From contig OU612066.1 of NCBI GenBank assembly GCA_914767715.1, forward strand, positions 35,188,283 to 35,252,282: DNA of 64,000 bases, read 5' to 3'. Positions within the stretch are counted from its first letter, which is position 1, and each line of letters starts with the position of its first letter. The notes below the pieces were generated by a model. It was not told where the DNA came from. It was given only the letters and a program-made list of their open reading frames with translations, and ran no database searches. Below are positions 1 to 13,200 of the stretch, in pieces. This stretch comes from Membranipora membranacea (lineage: Eukaryota; Bryozoa; Gymnolaemata; Cheilostomatida; Membraniporidae). The position numbers and the translations under genes were made by a program.

Positions 1-1600
1 ACAATCTTTTTTACACCAAGGATTTGAAAACTCCTTGGTTACACCCATTTTTGGCCTCCTCAATCTTTCTTAGTTAGTTAATCTATGAACTGAGTTCATT
101 GGTTAATGTATCATAATGTACTATATATATATATATATGTATATATTTTACCTGCCCCCTATTCTTGTTATGTGTGGTAACTGTTTAAGAACTCTAGTGC
201 CAGCCTCAAAGCTCTGGACTAACTTGCTGTCTTGATAGACACTGACAGTGTTGTGTATTATTTCCAATCAACAGTATTATTTCCAATCAACAACAAGTTA
301 CAACTCAACTGCTTTTACGAGCTACCCACTACACTAAATCTCAAGGAATGTATGCGTGCATACCTGAGATACCCTCTCAGCCACAAAACTCTTAGCCATG
401 GCCTACAGTCACTTCCACTTTCAAGGGATGGACAGGCAAACAACATAAGGATAGCACTGTATACTTTTTGGTCTGAACTTTAAGGCTAGAAGTGGAGAGA
501 GGGACTTTATTGATGGTATCAAGCCTCAAGGACTGAAAGTTTTGCTCCTTGGTGATCATAATCCCTAAGTCAATCACGCATGGATTCAATGTTTTCATTT
601 CTTCCTTAGTTGGTTAACAGCAGGCTTTTGATCTGTTTATTATCTTTGTGATTCATTTAGATTATCCTCTGGATTATCTTCATTTATGATTACTGTTGAC
701 ATTCCAGAAGAGGAAAGAACTGAGACTTTAGGAGACTAAAGGTGTAAATGGTACAAATTCTTAATACAGATGGCATATATGTAGGTGATTAGTGTACCGC
801 ATGCGCATCTCACATGCATATTAAACAGGTGAGATTATAACTGTGATAATTAGTACACCACAATGGTCTGCTCTCAAACCGCTATTTGCTTGTAATGTAC
901 TTTGTTGGTTTCAGATTAAAAGTGTTGGATCTGATAATAGTGGCATAGCATGTACTGTGAAGATAAAATGAATAATCTGCTTCACATCATCCTTCGAAAT
1001 GTGTTATCTAGACATCAGTGTAAAATCCATTGTCCTGATAATTTTTATAACTTGTTCTAATTAGCAGCTGTACATGTATCACATGTAAATACAGTATGAT
1101 GTCACCTATCATTGTAGGGAGAATTGAACTTAAATAAGCAAACCCAATAAGTTGATGGATCATTTGGCTAGACAACAAACACACAATTGAAAACATTGTT
1201 TCATCTCGAATCTGCAAGTATTAGGCCTACCCTAGAGTAGGCCTGAATTTGATCATGAGTTTAGTTTAGCTAGTTAGGAAGTTACCAAGCCTAATGTATG
1301 CTAGGAACGATGTTCGCTTACCTGAGGTGGGAGTTAATCGAAAGTAATGCAGTAGAGTGATGTCAGCTAGCCATAAATCTTTTTGCTTTTTTAAGTCTGT
1401 GAGATTAGAATAATAACTCCTCTGAATAATTTAATTTAAGCAATACAAGTATAAGAATACTCGGGCCGTTCAGAGAAGTGTGATGGTTGAATGAGCAGCA
1501 CTGGCCTAGTACTGTATAGATCCCTACAGTTGGGGATGCAGCTGTAGGTTGTTAATCTTGCTGCAATACATCATAGCACACCATTTGACCTTCTCTCCAG
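1..1600. other. Intergenic / 5' flank of MGAT2, no gene recognised
   Basis: No ORF here resembles a protein and no RNA gene was seen. There is a short (TA)n run at about 121-139 and a small palindrome around 17-40 (CCAAGGA...TCCTTGG). A good 3' splice site (TTCTCTCCAG) ends at 1600 just before the MGAT2 coding exon, so this stretch probably contains one or more MGAT2 5' UTR exons and its promoter. I could not locate them. Confidence 0.5.
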
Positions 1601-1666
1601 TCTTCTGACTGTATAAGTAGGGGTATGTATTCTGTTTTAGACTATTTCAATACTGGTGAAGCTATA

Positions 1667-4600
1667 ATGGGGCTCCTGACTCCAAGGAAAGCTGTTAAAG
1701 TAACGGTCCTGCTGGGCTTCTGTGGATTTCTACTTGTCAATTTTCAGTTTTTCACATTTGGACGAGGTGGGCCACTCGCCAACCCGACTTCACAGATACC
1801 AGATGTTCGGATAGAGACTTTACCATCAAGAAAACCTGAGGCTAACTTAAAACAACCTATCATCAATTCATCAAATCATGTGCAGCAGCCAGTGGAAGCT
1901 GTACCAGACAATGCTCATCCGTCCACACAATCACCAAAAAACAACACGTCCTCCCTGAAAAATAAAGAAGACTCCTCAGGCGGCGAAGAGAGACGTGATA
2001 AGGAATTCAATGAATCTCTCAAATTCATCATCAAAGATATAAACGAAAAGGAGACAATCCATAATATAGATAAGTTTCCTCCGAATGCTAATAAAAACTT
2101 GACATATGATCATGTGTGGGCCGTACAGGTACATAATAGGGACCATTACTTGACATACCTTGTCAGTAGTCTGAGGACTGTCAGGGATATAAACTCATCT
2201 CTACTCATCGTCAGCCACGACTTCTACTCTAAGGAGGTGTTTGATATCGTCGCATCTATCGACTTTATGCCTGTGAGTATCAATACTTATGATGTTATTT
2301 GGTCCTATAAACGACACTGTCATGATTTTGACTTGAAGCTAAAGACAGTTGTGTAAGATTTACATGTTGAGGCTCGGTCTCACTTTGGAAGTATAATGAC
2401 TGTCATGAGCAACCTACAAAGAATGTCATTACATGAGTGATTGGGATGGAGAAGAGAAGAGACCTCCTACTTTTTGACCTGTATGAAGTCTTGAGTTAGT
2501 GTACTTGTGGTAAAACTGGTTTTCAACCTCACAAGAATTTCAGCTGCTGGGCCTCACAAACTTTGAATTGTGTTATCTGGAATCTATTTGATGTATTCAA
2601 TGCACACATTAATACAATTAGCTACTTATATTTGTTAGCGATAGGTTAATAAGCAGGGCTATTACATAACACAGAGTCTATCTAACTTATTGTCTGTGTA
2701 TAATCACAGGTGTAATAAATATAGGTAACCATACAGAGATGTATCCAGTCTGCCCATAGGCTAGCTAGACTGGTGGACTGTCATGTGCTGATCATGAACA
2801 AAATAACGAATAGGGCCTTCACTAGTTTCTATTCATAACTAAACCAGAAACTGACAGATTATGCAAATCTATAGTTTACTTTCTTGTATAGAAATCCATG
2901 TCCATGATAAGCTCTGAAAAGTACAATATCAATGTTTGCCAAAGGAAATATGAGATGAGGAGCAATGATGGAACTATGCTTAGTTCTCACTTGGTGTTGG
3001 TGTTGTGAAGCTTATCATCAGGATTGTCTATAGCTATCAGACACACTACTGTGGCCCCAAAAAATATGTGCATCGATCGTTGATACAGATGGAGGTCAGG
3101 CTTCCTCATAATGAACTATGCACAAGGATTGATCTGAATTCTCTTAAAAATAATATGTGTTTTTGAAAATTTATTGCACTGCATTGAGAGGGGGACCATG
3201 GAGATTTGGCTACAGATAAGTTATATATCTCTTTGATACATCCATAATGATAATTCTATTTTATTTAACAGGTGATACAGATATTTTATCCTAAAGCTAT
3301 GCAGCTATATAAGAGCGAATACCCAGGGCCGGACCCCAAAGATTGTCCCAGAGATATAAAAAAGCCAGAGTAAGTTTTCCTCACTCTGTTGGCAGCAGAT
3401 TGTTTTACCATTGTCATCGCCGGCAGTTTTCTTCTATCGGTGCAAATTCATCGAAACGACTCTGGAGTGTCAATAGCAGAAACAGATATTTCTCATTATA
3501 TCCCCCCCCCCCTTCCCCATCATCTCATGCAGGAAGTGGGAATTGGAGAATATATTATGCACGGGGCGCCTGATACCTGGTATTAATATGAGCTATTAGT
3601 AGGCCTATAGACAGCTGAGACAATGGTGGTCATTCTGAACTTGTCTGATAGGTATTTGGTTTTTCAAAAGAAAATCGTTAGTAAGTCCAACTTGAGAATA
3701 GTTGTGAAGGTTTGTTGACATAGCCTTGTAGGGTGATAGATAACACAAGGCACACATATCTGCGATCTGATATCAAAGTGATAATAGTCAGTCTGTCCCA
3801 TGTGGTCAGTACTCACTCAGGGGATGTATTCTGATGATCTAATTCCCTTGTTATAGTATGAACTCAGGCACACTTTGAATTATCACTTAGACCATTTATA
3901 ACAGTCTGCCCTAATACCGAATGAGGTTGACATCCTTACTGTGTTTCTTTGATTGAGTCCAAGTATGGCTAAATTTGGGAGGGAGGGAGACAGAAGTATG
4001 AGGCATTGACTGTCATCAACACATGTGACTAACTCTTCCACAGCCGCTACCTCAAGCAATCTGAATTTATAATACAAGCTTCATTACACTGTTGATCACT
4101 ATTACTAAGCTCAGGTTAGGATCTGAGGAGCTCCCTTATTTAACTTGAGCAGTCCAAACTCAGACGATTCCCGCTCAGGACAAGCTAACTCATCTCTTGT
4201 GAGCACCTGCCACATCCTTGTCAGCCACTTCTTAAGCTAATAAAGAAAAAAACTGAATCAGTGAAAGTGTTATAAATTTTGTAAGTCTTGTTGATTAGCC
4301 CTGTGCTATTCCTGTGAGGCGCCTTGTTGAAGGAACATGATGCTGTTATGTTAAGACTCGATTAATAAACAATCCTTCCCTGAGCACTATGACTTCAGGT
4401 CATTGCCCAGTTTTTACAAGACACAGCTGTATGTTATTTTTCCCTACAGAGCTTTGAAGCGGGGATGTTTAAACGCTGAATGGCCTGATAAGTATGGACA
4501 CTACAGAGAAGCTCCGTACGCTCAAACAAAGCTTCACTGGTTCTGGAAGGTAAGCTCATCATGGTCTAAACCTACCCCACCACAAGAATCTCCATAAGGA

Positions 4601-7600
4601 AAACCACAGCATAAGATATGAATACTCAGCAAAATTATCTAGCTAGAGATGTTATAAATCAAATCCAATCTTAAAATCAAAATAACCAAGGTATTCAAAG
4701 CTCAGCAGTAAATCAGAATAAGTAACAGCTTATTTTTTGGTATGATATTCCGACTCTCTAGGCTCAATATTCCTATTGTTCAAAGATAACCTTTAACAAT
4801 TTTACATGACCAGATGTTTCTGGATATTGACCAAGTCATGGCTTAAATCTGCTGTGGTTGAGGCAATGAACTGTCATATAGTTTGGTGGAAGCCAGTTTC
4901 TGACTCCCAATATACTTGCAATACGAGACACCACCACTAAATCTCAATTATATGACACCATGGCAAACTTGTCCACAAATATTCTCCCAGCCAAATGCAT
5001 CACTTGCCATCACATTGACATCACTGACACAGCATTTCCACAAAATAATCTTATAAATTAATATATATTAATCTATAATATACATTTATATATATATATA
5101 TATATATATCAATTATATTTTGTGATGAGGTTGTAGAGATAAGCAAAACCTGATTAAACTGATTACTCAAAATTTGAGTATTGAGATATCCATAACCACA
5201 CTCAGGGTGCTTTCGGGAGTGTGATGATAACACTACATTATATGCATGATAGAATCTGTCACATCACCTCATCATTTCACATCTATCACTGCCAGGTTTT
5301 GCCGAACATTATAACCACAGACCTCCACCAACTTTAATCCAATTGCCTGAATTCCACTGGTCACGGCGCAGTGGCGTGACCAGTTGAAGGGAGCAACTTG
5401 GTCAACCACAGACCATATAATCGAAATGTTACATTAATCAACTTCTACATCATTGATTCAAGAAAATTATGTATCACCGAAATGTAATATATTTAATTCT
5501 AGTGATGGTTTTTTATTTCTCAGAAAAAAAATCTTTAGATAACCTAGGTTTGTTGAACTCCTATGCATCACATGGGAAATCTCCCGATGCATCACATGGG
5601 GAAATCTCCTGATGCATCACATGGGGAAATCTCCTCATGCATGCCAAAAGAACCCTAAATAATTCATTCTTATTTCAGTTGAATCGGATATTTGATGGAC
5701 TGAAAATAATGAAGAACTTTTCTGGGTATGTGACGCTGATAGAAGAAGACCACTATATGACACCAGACGCCTTATATACACTCCGTCTTATGATAGATAA
5801 TAAAGAAAAGTGAGTATCACAGAATTACAGCTTTAATTATATTTTATAACTGAAGGGTTTGCAGATATTCATCAGGCCTGTAGAGTGGTTCGCAGAATTT
5901 CCAAATGACAAATTATTTAGGAGTTTTTCCTTCCTTATAGCGGTGGAATTGTGAAGGTATATGCTATGCCTGTGAGCATAACCAGCTCGACTCGCTGCTG
6001 AAGTCGGGTAACATAAGCACATGTAGAATCCATATATAGGATTCTCCAAACTTTTGTACACAAGTTAGTGATGGGGTGAAAAGATCATAAATCATGATTG
6101 TGGCATCATATTTAGCCATAAAATCAGGAAAAGATTGTGGGGGAAGAATATTTCTTCTGACAATTTGCTCAGTTTCTATTCTTAGGATGAACACATACTA
6201 TTTATAGTAACTACTCATTTAGTGAGTTGACTTATATCAATATTAGAGTTGGAGTTATATCAATAAGTGCCTTACACACTTATCACTCTCTAAATATATG
6301 TACTTCTCGACCACTCCAACTTATTAACATGACCCAGATGGGCCCTTCAGCTTGTGAATGGTTATAAATATGAGCATCACTTGTCACACAAAGCCATCAA
6401 TTAAGCAACCCAGCTACAGCTATATAGTAAGGTGACGGTAATGCACAAAAAATACATATAGGCTCACACCTTGTTTTTATTGCCACACCCTACCCTACAA
6501 CCTCCCTTTTTGACTAGGCCATTGTTGCCCAAGGTAAAAATGTTTACTTCATGAATCAACGTGGCAATGAGGAAACTTTTCATCTAGAATTGGTGCCAGC
6601 AAAATGGCCCTGGCATTTATGATAGTGATGCAATCCTTAAGCCATCTATTTGATCTGAAGCCCAAAACTTTTATATGTGGTCTCTTTTTTTATTTGAACA
6701 CTGATAGTGTGATGGCTAAACACTAGATTTATCAGGTTAACAAACTAATATAAGCTGGTACCTGGGGTTGATCAGATGAAGTTCATACAAACAGCATCAG
6801 AGATACGATCTATTCATGATTAATAATTCAGAAGCGTGTATGGCCCAAGGGTACAACCAGTGTTTTCTAGACTGGCTACAGTTTTACAATCATTCCTCTA
6901 TCCAGAGAAGTATATACCCTTATGCCGCCCTAGTCTGAGCCCCCCCAGACTTTTGCCCCTCGCCCGACGGCCCCCCTTAGTTAGCTAGTGTTGGGCTTCT
7001 CAACTTTGTTTGCACCCAATTTTGGCTAGGTAATTTTTGGGGTAAGGTATGTAAATGTGAGCTAGCAATAAAATTCACTGTATCAAGCACGCGAAAACAG
7101 GCGAACTTTTCCTCCTGCCAATACTTTAATCCTCTATGGTAAGCTTGTATCGGTATATCGGTATATCAATATCTACTCTATTTTCAGACTATGTAGCCGC
7201 TGTAGAATATTTACATTAGGTAATTATGACAAGAAGCCGACGTATTCATACACCAGTGAGGTGAGTAAGCTCTATACTAGCTGCGTTATACTCCACTCCC
7301 CGGGAAGACCTCACTCATCGAAACGCTACTATAGTCTACTTACTATTTTCTCACTAGATGCATTTCATAAATACAATTAAGATATTTCAGTAATCCAATA
7401 TATTTACAACATAATCTCATCATTCAACATAAACGATGTAATCTAAACTATTGTTGTGCTAAAAAGAAGATGAGAAGGATTGTTACCCAAATAGTTGCGC
7501 CCATACTTTTATTTATACTGGAGTCTGATATGACTCTTGTTTATCTTATCATTTCACAGGTGGTGGCCGCAACAGATTTTATATCCAGTAAACACAACAT

Positions 7601-8962
7601 GGCCATGTCAATGCACAGAGAAACATATCTGCTTATCAAACAGCATCACACGGTGGGTAAACTTTCCCTTACTCTTGGTTAGGGTCTGGGTGCTTGGTTC
7701 AGATAGTTCATTTGATTCATCTGACTTCACCACAAAGCAGCCACATATTGTATGGGTCTATTACATTCAATTACTGTGTTTTAACTTCTATAAAACTGTT
7801 AGCATTCTGGTGGCTAGTACATGCCTGACCTGGTTGGTTAAACTGATGTTTCATGGAATCCTTAGAAACTATTAGCAAGTCCTGGTTGGATGGTTTTCAA
7901 TTATAGATTCTTTTAATAATTAATCAGAAATTTTACTGTGCATATACATTGAAGTATCTCTCTCTGATCAATGATATGACGCTGGTAGTGATATCTATAA
8001 ACGTCCGTATCAAAAGATAAGCTTGTTATCACAGCGCCAACTTTATGTTCATTTGCTAAGCTTTTTTTTTCAGGCTTTTTGTGACTATGATGATTATAAT
8101 TGGGACTGGAGTTTACAGTACCTAAGTAAAGAAGTTATACCAGGCAAACTGCCTACTCTTATAGTAAAAACACCCAGAGTCTATCACATAGGAGACTGGT
8201 ATGTCAATCATTACTACCATATGCGCTCAATGTCTGAATGCATTACGACCATAAATGTGCTCAATGTCTGAATGCATTACGACCATATCCATATGTGCTC
8301 TATGTCTGAATGCATTATTGAGATTTTTACCTCACATTTTGTAACTCTGTCTCTGAGCTCTACATTTTAATGCATTATTGAGTATTCAATGTTAGTTCAC
8401 CTCAAATATAAGAGTCTAGTAGAATGAAATTCAGGTCTGCAGACAATTAACAAAATACGAAAGTAGTTAGTCAATCCCACAGAATTGTGATCAAAATACC
8501 ATCTCATCAGAATTACAATGCAGTTTGAGATCAATAAGTTTTATAATGATGCCAGTCATAAGCAAGATTGATCCCCAATAAATACACTTCATTCTCATTC
8601 ACGATCCTGCTGTATATCATAACCAAGTAATTAATGTGATAATAATATGATATAGTTTACTGTATCAAACTGTCATAGAGCTGTATTAAATGTGTATATG
8701 ATTTTCATTGTCCTGAGATTAGCAGTTCTGTTTCTTTTTCAGTGGTGTGCATCATAAAGGCAAAAAGTGCAACCCAGAAGACAAAGCAAAACCCATCCGC
8801 GATCGCATCAGCAACAGTAAAGCTAGTTTGTTCCCTCGCGATCTAAAACCAGGGAAAGCTAACGTGTACACATTTATAACTACTAAAAAGATGAAAGCTA
8901 ATGGAGGTTGGGGTGATAAAAGAGACCATGATCTTTGCTCTAGTTTTATGCTAGATACTTAG
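1667..8962 (+). CDS. MGAT2: Alpha-1,6-mannosyl-glycoprotein 2-beta-N-acetylglucosaminyltransferase (GlcNAc-transferase II)
   Basis: This Golgi type II membrane enzyme adds the beta-1,2-GlcNAc that converts hybrid to complex N-glycans. Coding exons are 1667-2272, 3272-3369, 4450-4549, 5679-5809, 7188-7260, 7560-7652, 8074-8198 and 8743-8962. All have GT/AG sites and the phases close to 481 aa. The start at 1667 (A at -3, G at +4) is preferred over an in-frame ATG at 1625. Residues about 10-30 form a signal anchor, followed by a low-complexity Asn/Pro/Ser stem. Family blocks in order are VQVHNRDHYLTYLVSSLR, DPKDCPRDI, GHYREAPYAQTKLHWFWK, the metal-binding EEDHY near residue 290, FCDYDDYNWDWSLQYL, GDCGVHHKG and NGGWGDKRDHDLC. 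Vertebrate MGAT2 has an uninterrupted coding region, so seven introns is notable. The gene converges with the carboxylase-like gene downstream. Confidence 0.95.
5313..5414. mobile_element. Foldback MITE copy 1 (MGAT2 intron 3)
   Basis: An approximately 80-bp palindromic element (about 5324-5403) is bounded by the direct repeat AACCACAGACC at 5313-5323 and 5404-5414. Its left arm (ACTTTAATCCAATTGCCTG) and central stem (ACTGGTCACG / CGTGACCAGT) match the longer copy at 34666-34786. No coding capacity. The direct repeat looks like a target-site duplication of 9-11 bp. Confidence 0.7.
5563..5642. repeat. Tandem repeat, about 25 bp x 3
   Basis: Three near-identical units built on ATGCATCACATGGGGAAATC lie in MGAT2 intron 3, about 40 bases before the exon 4 acceptor at 5678/5679. 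Confidence 0.85.
8221..8321. repeat. Tandem repeat, about 35-40 bp x 3
   Basis: Three units containing CTCAATGTCTGAATGCATTA lie in MGAT2 intron 7, starting about 20 bases after the exon 7 donor at 8198/8199. Confidence 0.8.
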
Positions 8963-9871
8963 GAGCAGTGAGGGCGGGTCCGGGACCCAGCCACAGATAG
9001 TATATTTATATTGGTTTACAAAAGAGTGGCTTATACTTAATATTCTGTCTTTGTAAAAGATAAGATTGATATTTTTATACATGTTTCTTTTGAGGCTATG
9101 CACCCTGCGCCTGCCAATTGAGGTGCGAAGAAAGGTCCCATTCCAAAATCATCCCTGAAAACACCTGTCAGCTACCAACATTCCCAATCTTTAGCCTTTG
9201 GTTTAGGTCTATGAGAGGAGTTAGAGCAATGGTAGTTGAGATTTGTCCTGTATTGTTACCATGGCAAGCTTTGACAATCGAATATGTCCATTCAGAGTGC
9301 GCCCAATGTCAGTTGCCAAATTGTAGATGAAATTAACTATATATCTGAACAAAAATAGGACTTGACAACAAACCCAGGCATTTTCTATAACGGCATATTT
9401 AATGCATATCCCTTCTTTTAACTCTTTTACCGTTTTAGGTTGGACTGATAGGCCAACCGCTTCTAATAGATAGTTAATTTATCTACCTCTTTCCTCACAA
9501 TGTCTTTGTTTGTTGAGGGTTCGGAGTCTCCCCATTGCTCTGTGTGATAAACTGTTTAATGGGTTTCATGTAGGGCTGCATAGTGATAGAGGCAAGGCTT
9601 ACATAGCCTTAGGACATACAGCAACATTTCAATGAACAGGCAATGACTTGTCCCGGTTGCCTATCACACTTTTACGTTCTCCAAAACTCGCAATAACAAC
9701 CCAACAGCTGTATGGCTCACCCTAACCATCCCCTTATGTAACCCTCCCTGTCAAACAAAAATACATGTCTTACTACTTGTTGCCATTTTAGAACTTCTTG
9801 AAATGATTTGTAGTTGATTTTTAACATACTCCTATTTATTGGTACCATTTTCCTTTCTGATCTCAAATATC

Positions 9872-9877
9872 AATAAA
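9872..9877 (+). terminator. Candidate poly(A) signal AATAAA for MGAT2
   Basis: A canonical AATAAA lies about 0.9 kb after the MGAT2 stop, and a second AATAAA follows within ten bases. On the other strand the carboxylase-like gene has its own candidate signal at 10011-10016, so the two transcripts would end tail-to-tail within about 150 bp. Confidence 0.4.
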
Positions 9878-10010
9878 AACAATAAAGAAAGAGACTAAGT
9901 ACTAATTTTCTTCCTGTGCTTAGTTAGAGATGACAAGGGTTGTGACTTCTGTCGAATACTTCCCTCTCTAGTGGACTACTACAGATTACTGGACTGAATT
10001 ATGACGTTGT

Positions 10011-10016
10011 TTTATT
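10011..10016 (-). terminator. Candidate poly(A) signal for the carboxylase-like gene
   Basis: TTTATT on the + strand reads AATAAA on the minus strand, about 280 bases beyond the stop codon at 10295-10297. Confidence 0.4.
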
Positions 10017-10294
10017 AAATGTTCATGAGAAGAATAAATAAGGAAAAATCAAATGTGAATATACATAATAAAATAAAGCCTGTCCGGCAGTTCTAATTAA
10101 TCTGAAGAGTGAAGAATGCTGATTGTAATGGAAATAGCAGACAATTTGAGAATACTGAAAATTAGAGCTTATTTGTGGATGCTTGTAAAGAGACATGTAT
10201 CATATTGAATTGAAAACTTATTGACTTGAAGTATTGAAAAATTGGCTTCAAAAATTTGAAAGTTAAAAGGGAGAACCTTGTGAAAATATTGAAT

Positions 10295-13200
10295 TTACAT
10301 TCTGAAATTTATCTGCTTGGCACTGGCACTCTCCGCTGCTAAGATCTTCATGTGTTTTGAGTATCTGAATAGCTGAAGTGTTTTTGAAAGAACCTAAAAA
10401 TAGAAACCATCAGTATCACATATTGAAATAGCTACTAATACATGTATCTATGAGAAACTAATTTGGCAAGCTGTTGTTAAAGCAGCATAGTTATACTTAG
10501 TCTGTTTGACTGCTGACAATCTTTGGTTAAATTTATGTCTTTTGTCTGTAGATGGGCCAAAGCTTGAGTAAAACCTGATAAGAAAATAATTCTTCCTTCA
10601 AACAATAAGTTTTCTGAGAGCTTTCACCTTTGCATCTACTTTCCTGTTACTAAATTGATGTCGATATTCTAAATATTTAATACCAGGGAAAGTGCAGTCC
10701 AAAGCAAATGCAAGAGTTAAGAGGCTTCGTTGGCTTACCAAGACAGGGTGTACCGGGTTGGACTAGTATCATTTTGGATTTATCTTATCAATGAACAATG
10801 AGTACACAACTCCTAAATGTACTTGTCATGACCAGCTGTAATGGTAGGGCTTGGCACGACTTACCTTTCTCGTATGGTGCGGTAAAATTACTCCGTCAGT
10901 CCAAACATTAGCAGCAGCATGTTGAGCACTTGTTGTCTTATCTAACCTTCCAGACATTTTCTCTCGCAATGATTCGTCTTCTATGGAGTGAGATATTGCC
11001 GTCTGAAGATAGTCTGGGGAACGCATAGAAAATGTGGCGCTAGGCCAGTGGAATACAAAATTAGATCCAAGAGCCTTACTACCCTGTAAAATGAGAAATA
11101 TCACAAATTGTTATTGTCAATAAACCTAACATGTTGCAGCATGATCGATATGTCTTAAGATATAGATTGGTATTATATCACACATAATTATATTACATAA
11201 TACGTTTATTGAGCCAGAGGCCATCATTACTTTGGGCAATGGCACTGATCAACACAGGTCGGTTATTCACATGTGCTTGACCCACCCGCAATTGAAACTC
11301 AGATTCCAATACCAAATTGTAAAAAGGTAATTTAGGTCTCTTTGTGGCATCGTCGCTACGGTGCAGGGAGACTCATATCACAATATTTCATCACCAATGT
11401 GAATATGAACTTACCATGGCATAAGCATTGAGACCTTGAAAAGCACCAGTAATAATAGTCACTTTAGGGACATCAGAGCACGCGACAGCTGACATGAACT
11501 GGGCATGGCATTTCATTTCTTTACCTACAACAGGTAATATACATCAAGGAGTTAGTGTAACTCCTTTAGGTACTTGATTACATTAAACTCCGTGTATAAA
11601 ATGGAGCCATAATCCTACATAATGATATTATATATGTTTGTATAAAAGCATATATTATTATGATACGTTTCTGTGAAATTTGTTTGTCATCTTTGTTACC
11701 TCCTAAAGGAGTTGGGCATGTAAACTAGGTAAGTCCCTTAGTCCGCATAATATCTTATTATGGTAAAAAACCAGCTTGAGTAATAATTTTTCCTACGAGA
11801 CAGCTTACAGCTTTCACATGCCCATGACCTCGGACTTTCTGTTTTTGTTCTCTCATTTCCTGCTGTTGACCGAAGAATCTTACCATTGACTGCTGAGTCT
11901 TCACTGCCGTGTTTATCTGACTGATTGACGAGGAATACTATAGGTAGTCGCCTCTGAGTACAGAGCTGTACAAAATGAGAAGCTTTAGTGCTGGCATCTG
12001 CTGTCCAATCATGTTCTGAGTTAGCGACAATTCCAACAGGATATCTGAATTAATTATATACAAAAGTTCAGATAAATCATGCGTCGGAAGTCAGCATCAA
12101 AACACTAGAATGAAGACAATTTATACGGATAGAGAATGACTAACAAATGAACTGTCAGACATGAATAGAAGACAAAAAATATTATACCTTTCACCATGCA
12201 CAATTTAAAACCAGCTTAGAGAAGTGACTATTATAGGAATAGCATTAAAATGAAAACAATCTGATGTAGTTGTCGTAACAAAGATCTTTCTCATGTTATA
12301 ACCATGTATAAACTTACCCAGAGATTGAAGCAAAACCAGTGACTAAAGACTTTCCATATAAAGCTTTAAATTCTTGAAACCCACTTCCATCAACGATACG
12401 CGCAATCAACTAAAAGACAATAAGACATAATGGCAAATCAGACCTCAAGCTGACAATCGTTACATCTAAAAAGCTTTCCACAAAACATGCTAAGATTTTG
12501 AGAGAAGAAAAAATTCAAGGATCTTTCATCGCCGACAGCTTGAAACGATTAATAAGATATCATGGCAGACAATCTGAAGTGACATTTTTGACTCAGAAGA
12601 CAAATTGTGCAACCAGACTCTCTACAACCCCAAAAAAGAACCTAGAGCATTTGTTCTTTTTTTATAACAATAATGAAATTTGATATTTACCTGATAAGGG
12701 TTAGGATTTGTATCAGTGACAATGCCATTAAGCTGTTCACAGTCATATAAAGGTTCGGAGTATGAGGACGGATACTGAACATCCGGTAGATTCAGGGAGA
12801 GAATTACGCCTCTGCAGATACGATAAGATTCTTCCTCATCTTGAGCAAAATGATCCACAGAGCCGCTTACACTATGAAATATCAAAATATATCACAAAGC
12901 AGAATATTCAGTGAAAGAGACAGCCATAAGATTGATCATGTTACTGTGAAGAGAATAGTGTGTGCTGTAGGAGTTTAGGTGTTATCATGACATCTTCATG
13001 GTCCTGGACATCATCCAAGATCATCTCATCTGCTTCAAATCTTTAATAACCAGCCATAATCTACAGTCTCTCTTGTCATTATTACCTGGAATGCATGGTA
13101 GCTCCTCCTAACTCCTCTGATGATACAATCTCACCGAGAGCTGCTTTTACTAGCGGAGGACCCGCTAAGAATATAGAGCTTGTCTTATGTACCATGATAG

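Noticed and set aside
11546-11717. Possible MITE (TAACTCCTTTAGG ... CCTAAAGGAGTT) in an intron of the carboxylase-like gene
   Set aside because: Inverted ends are short and interrupted, and no target duplication could be read, so it is not listed as an element.
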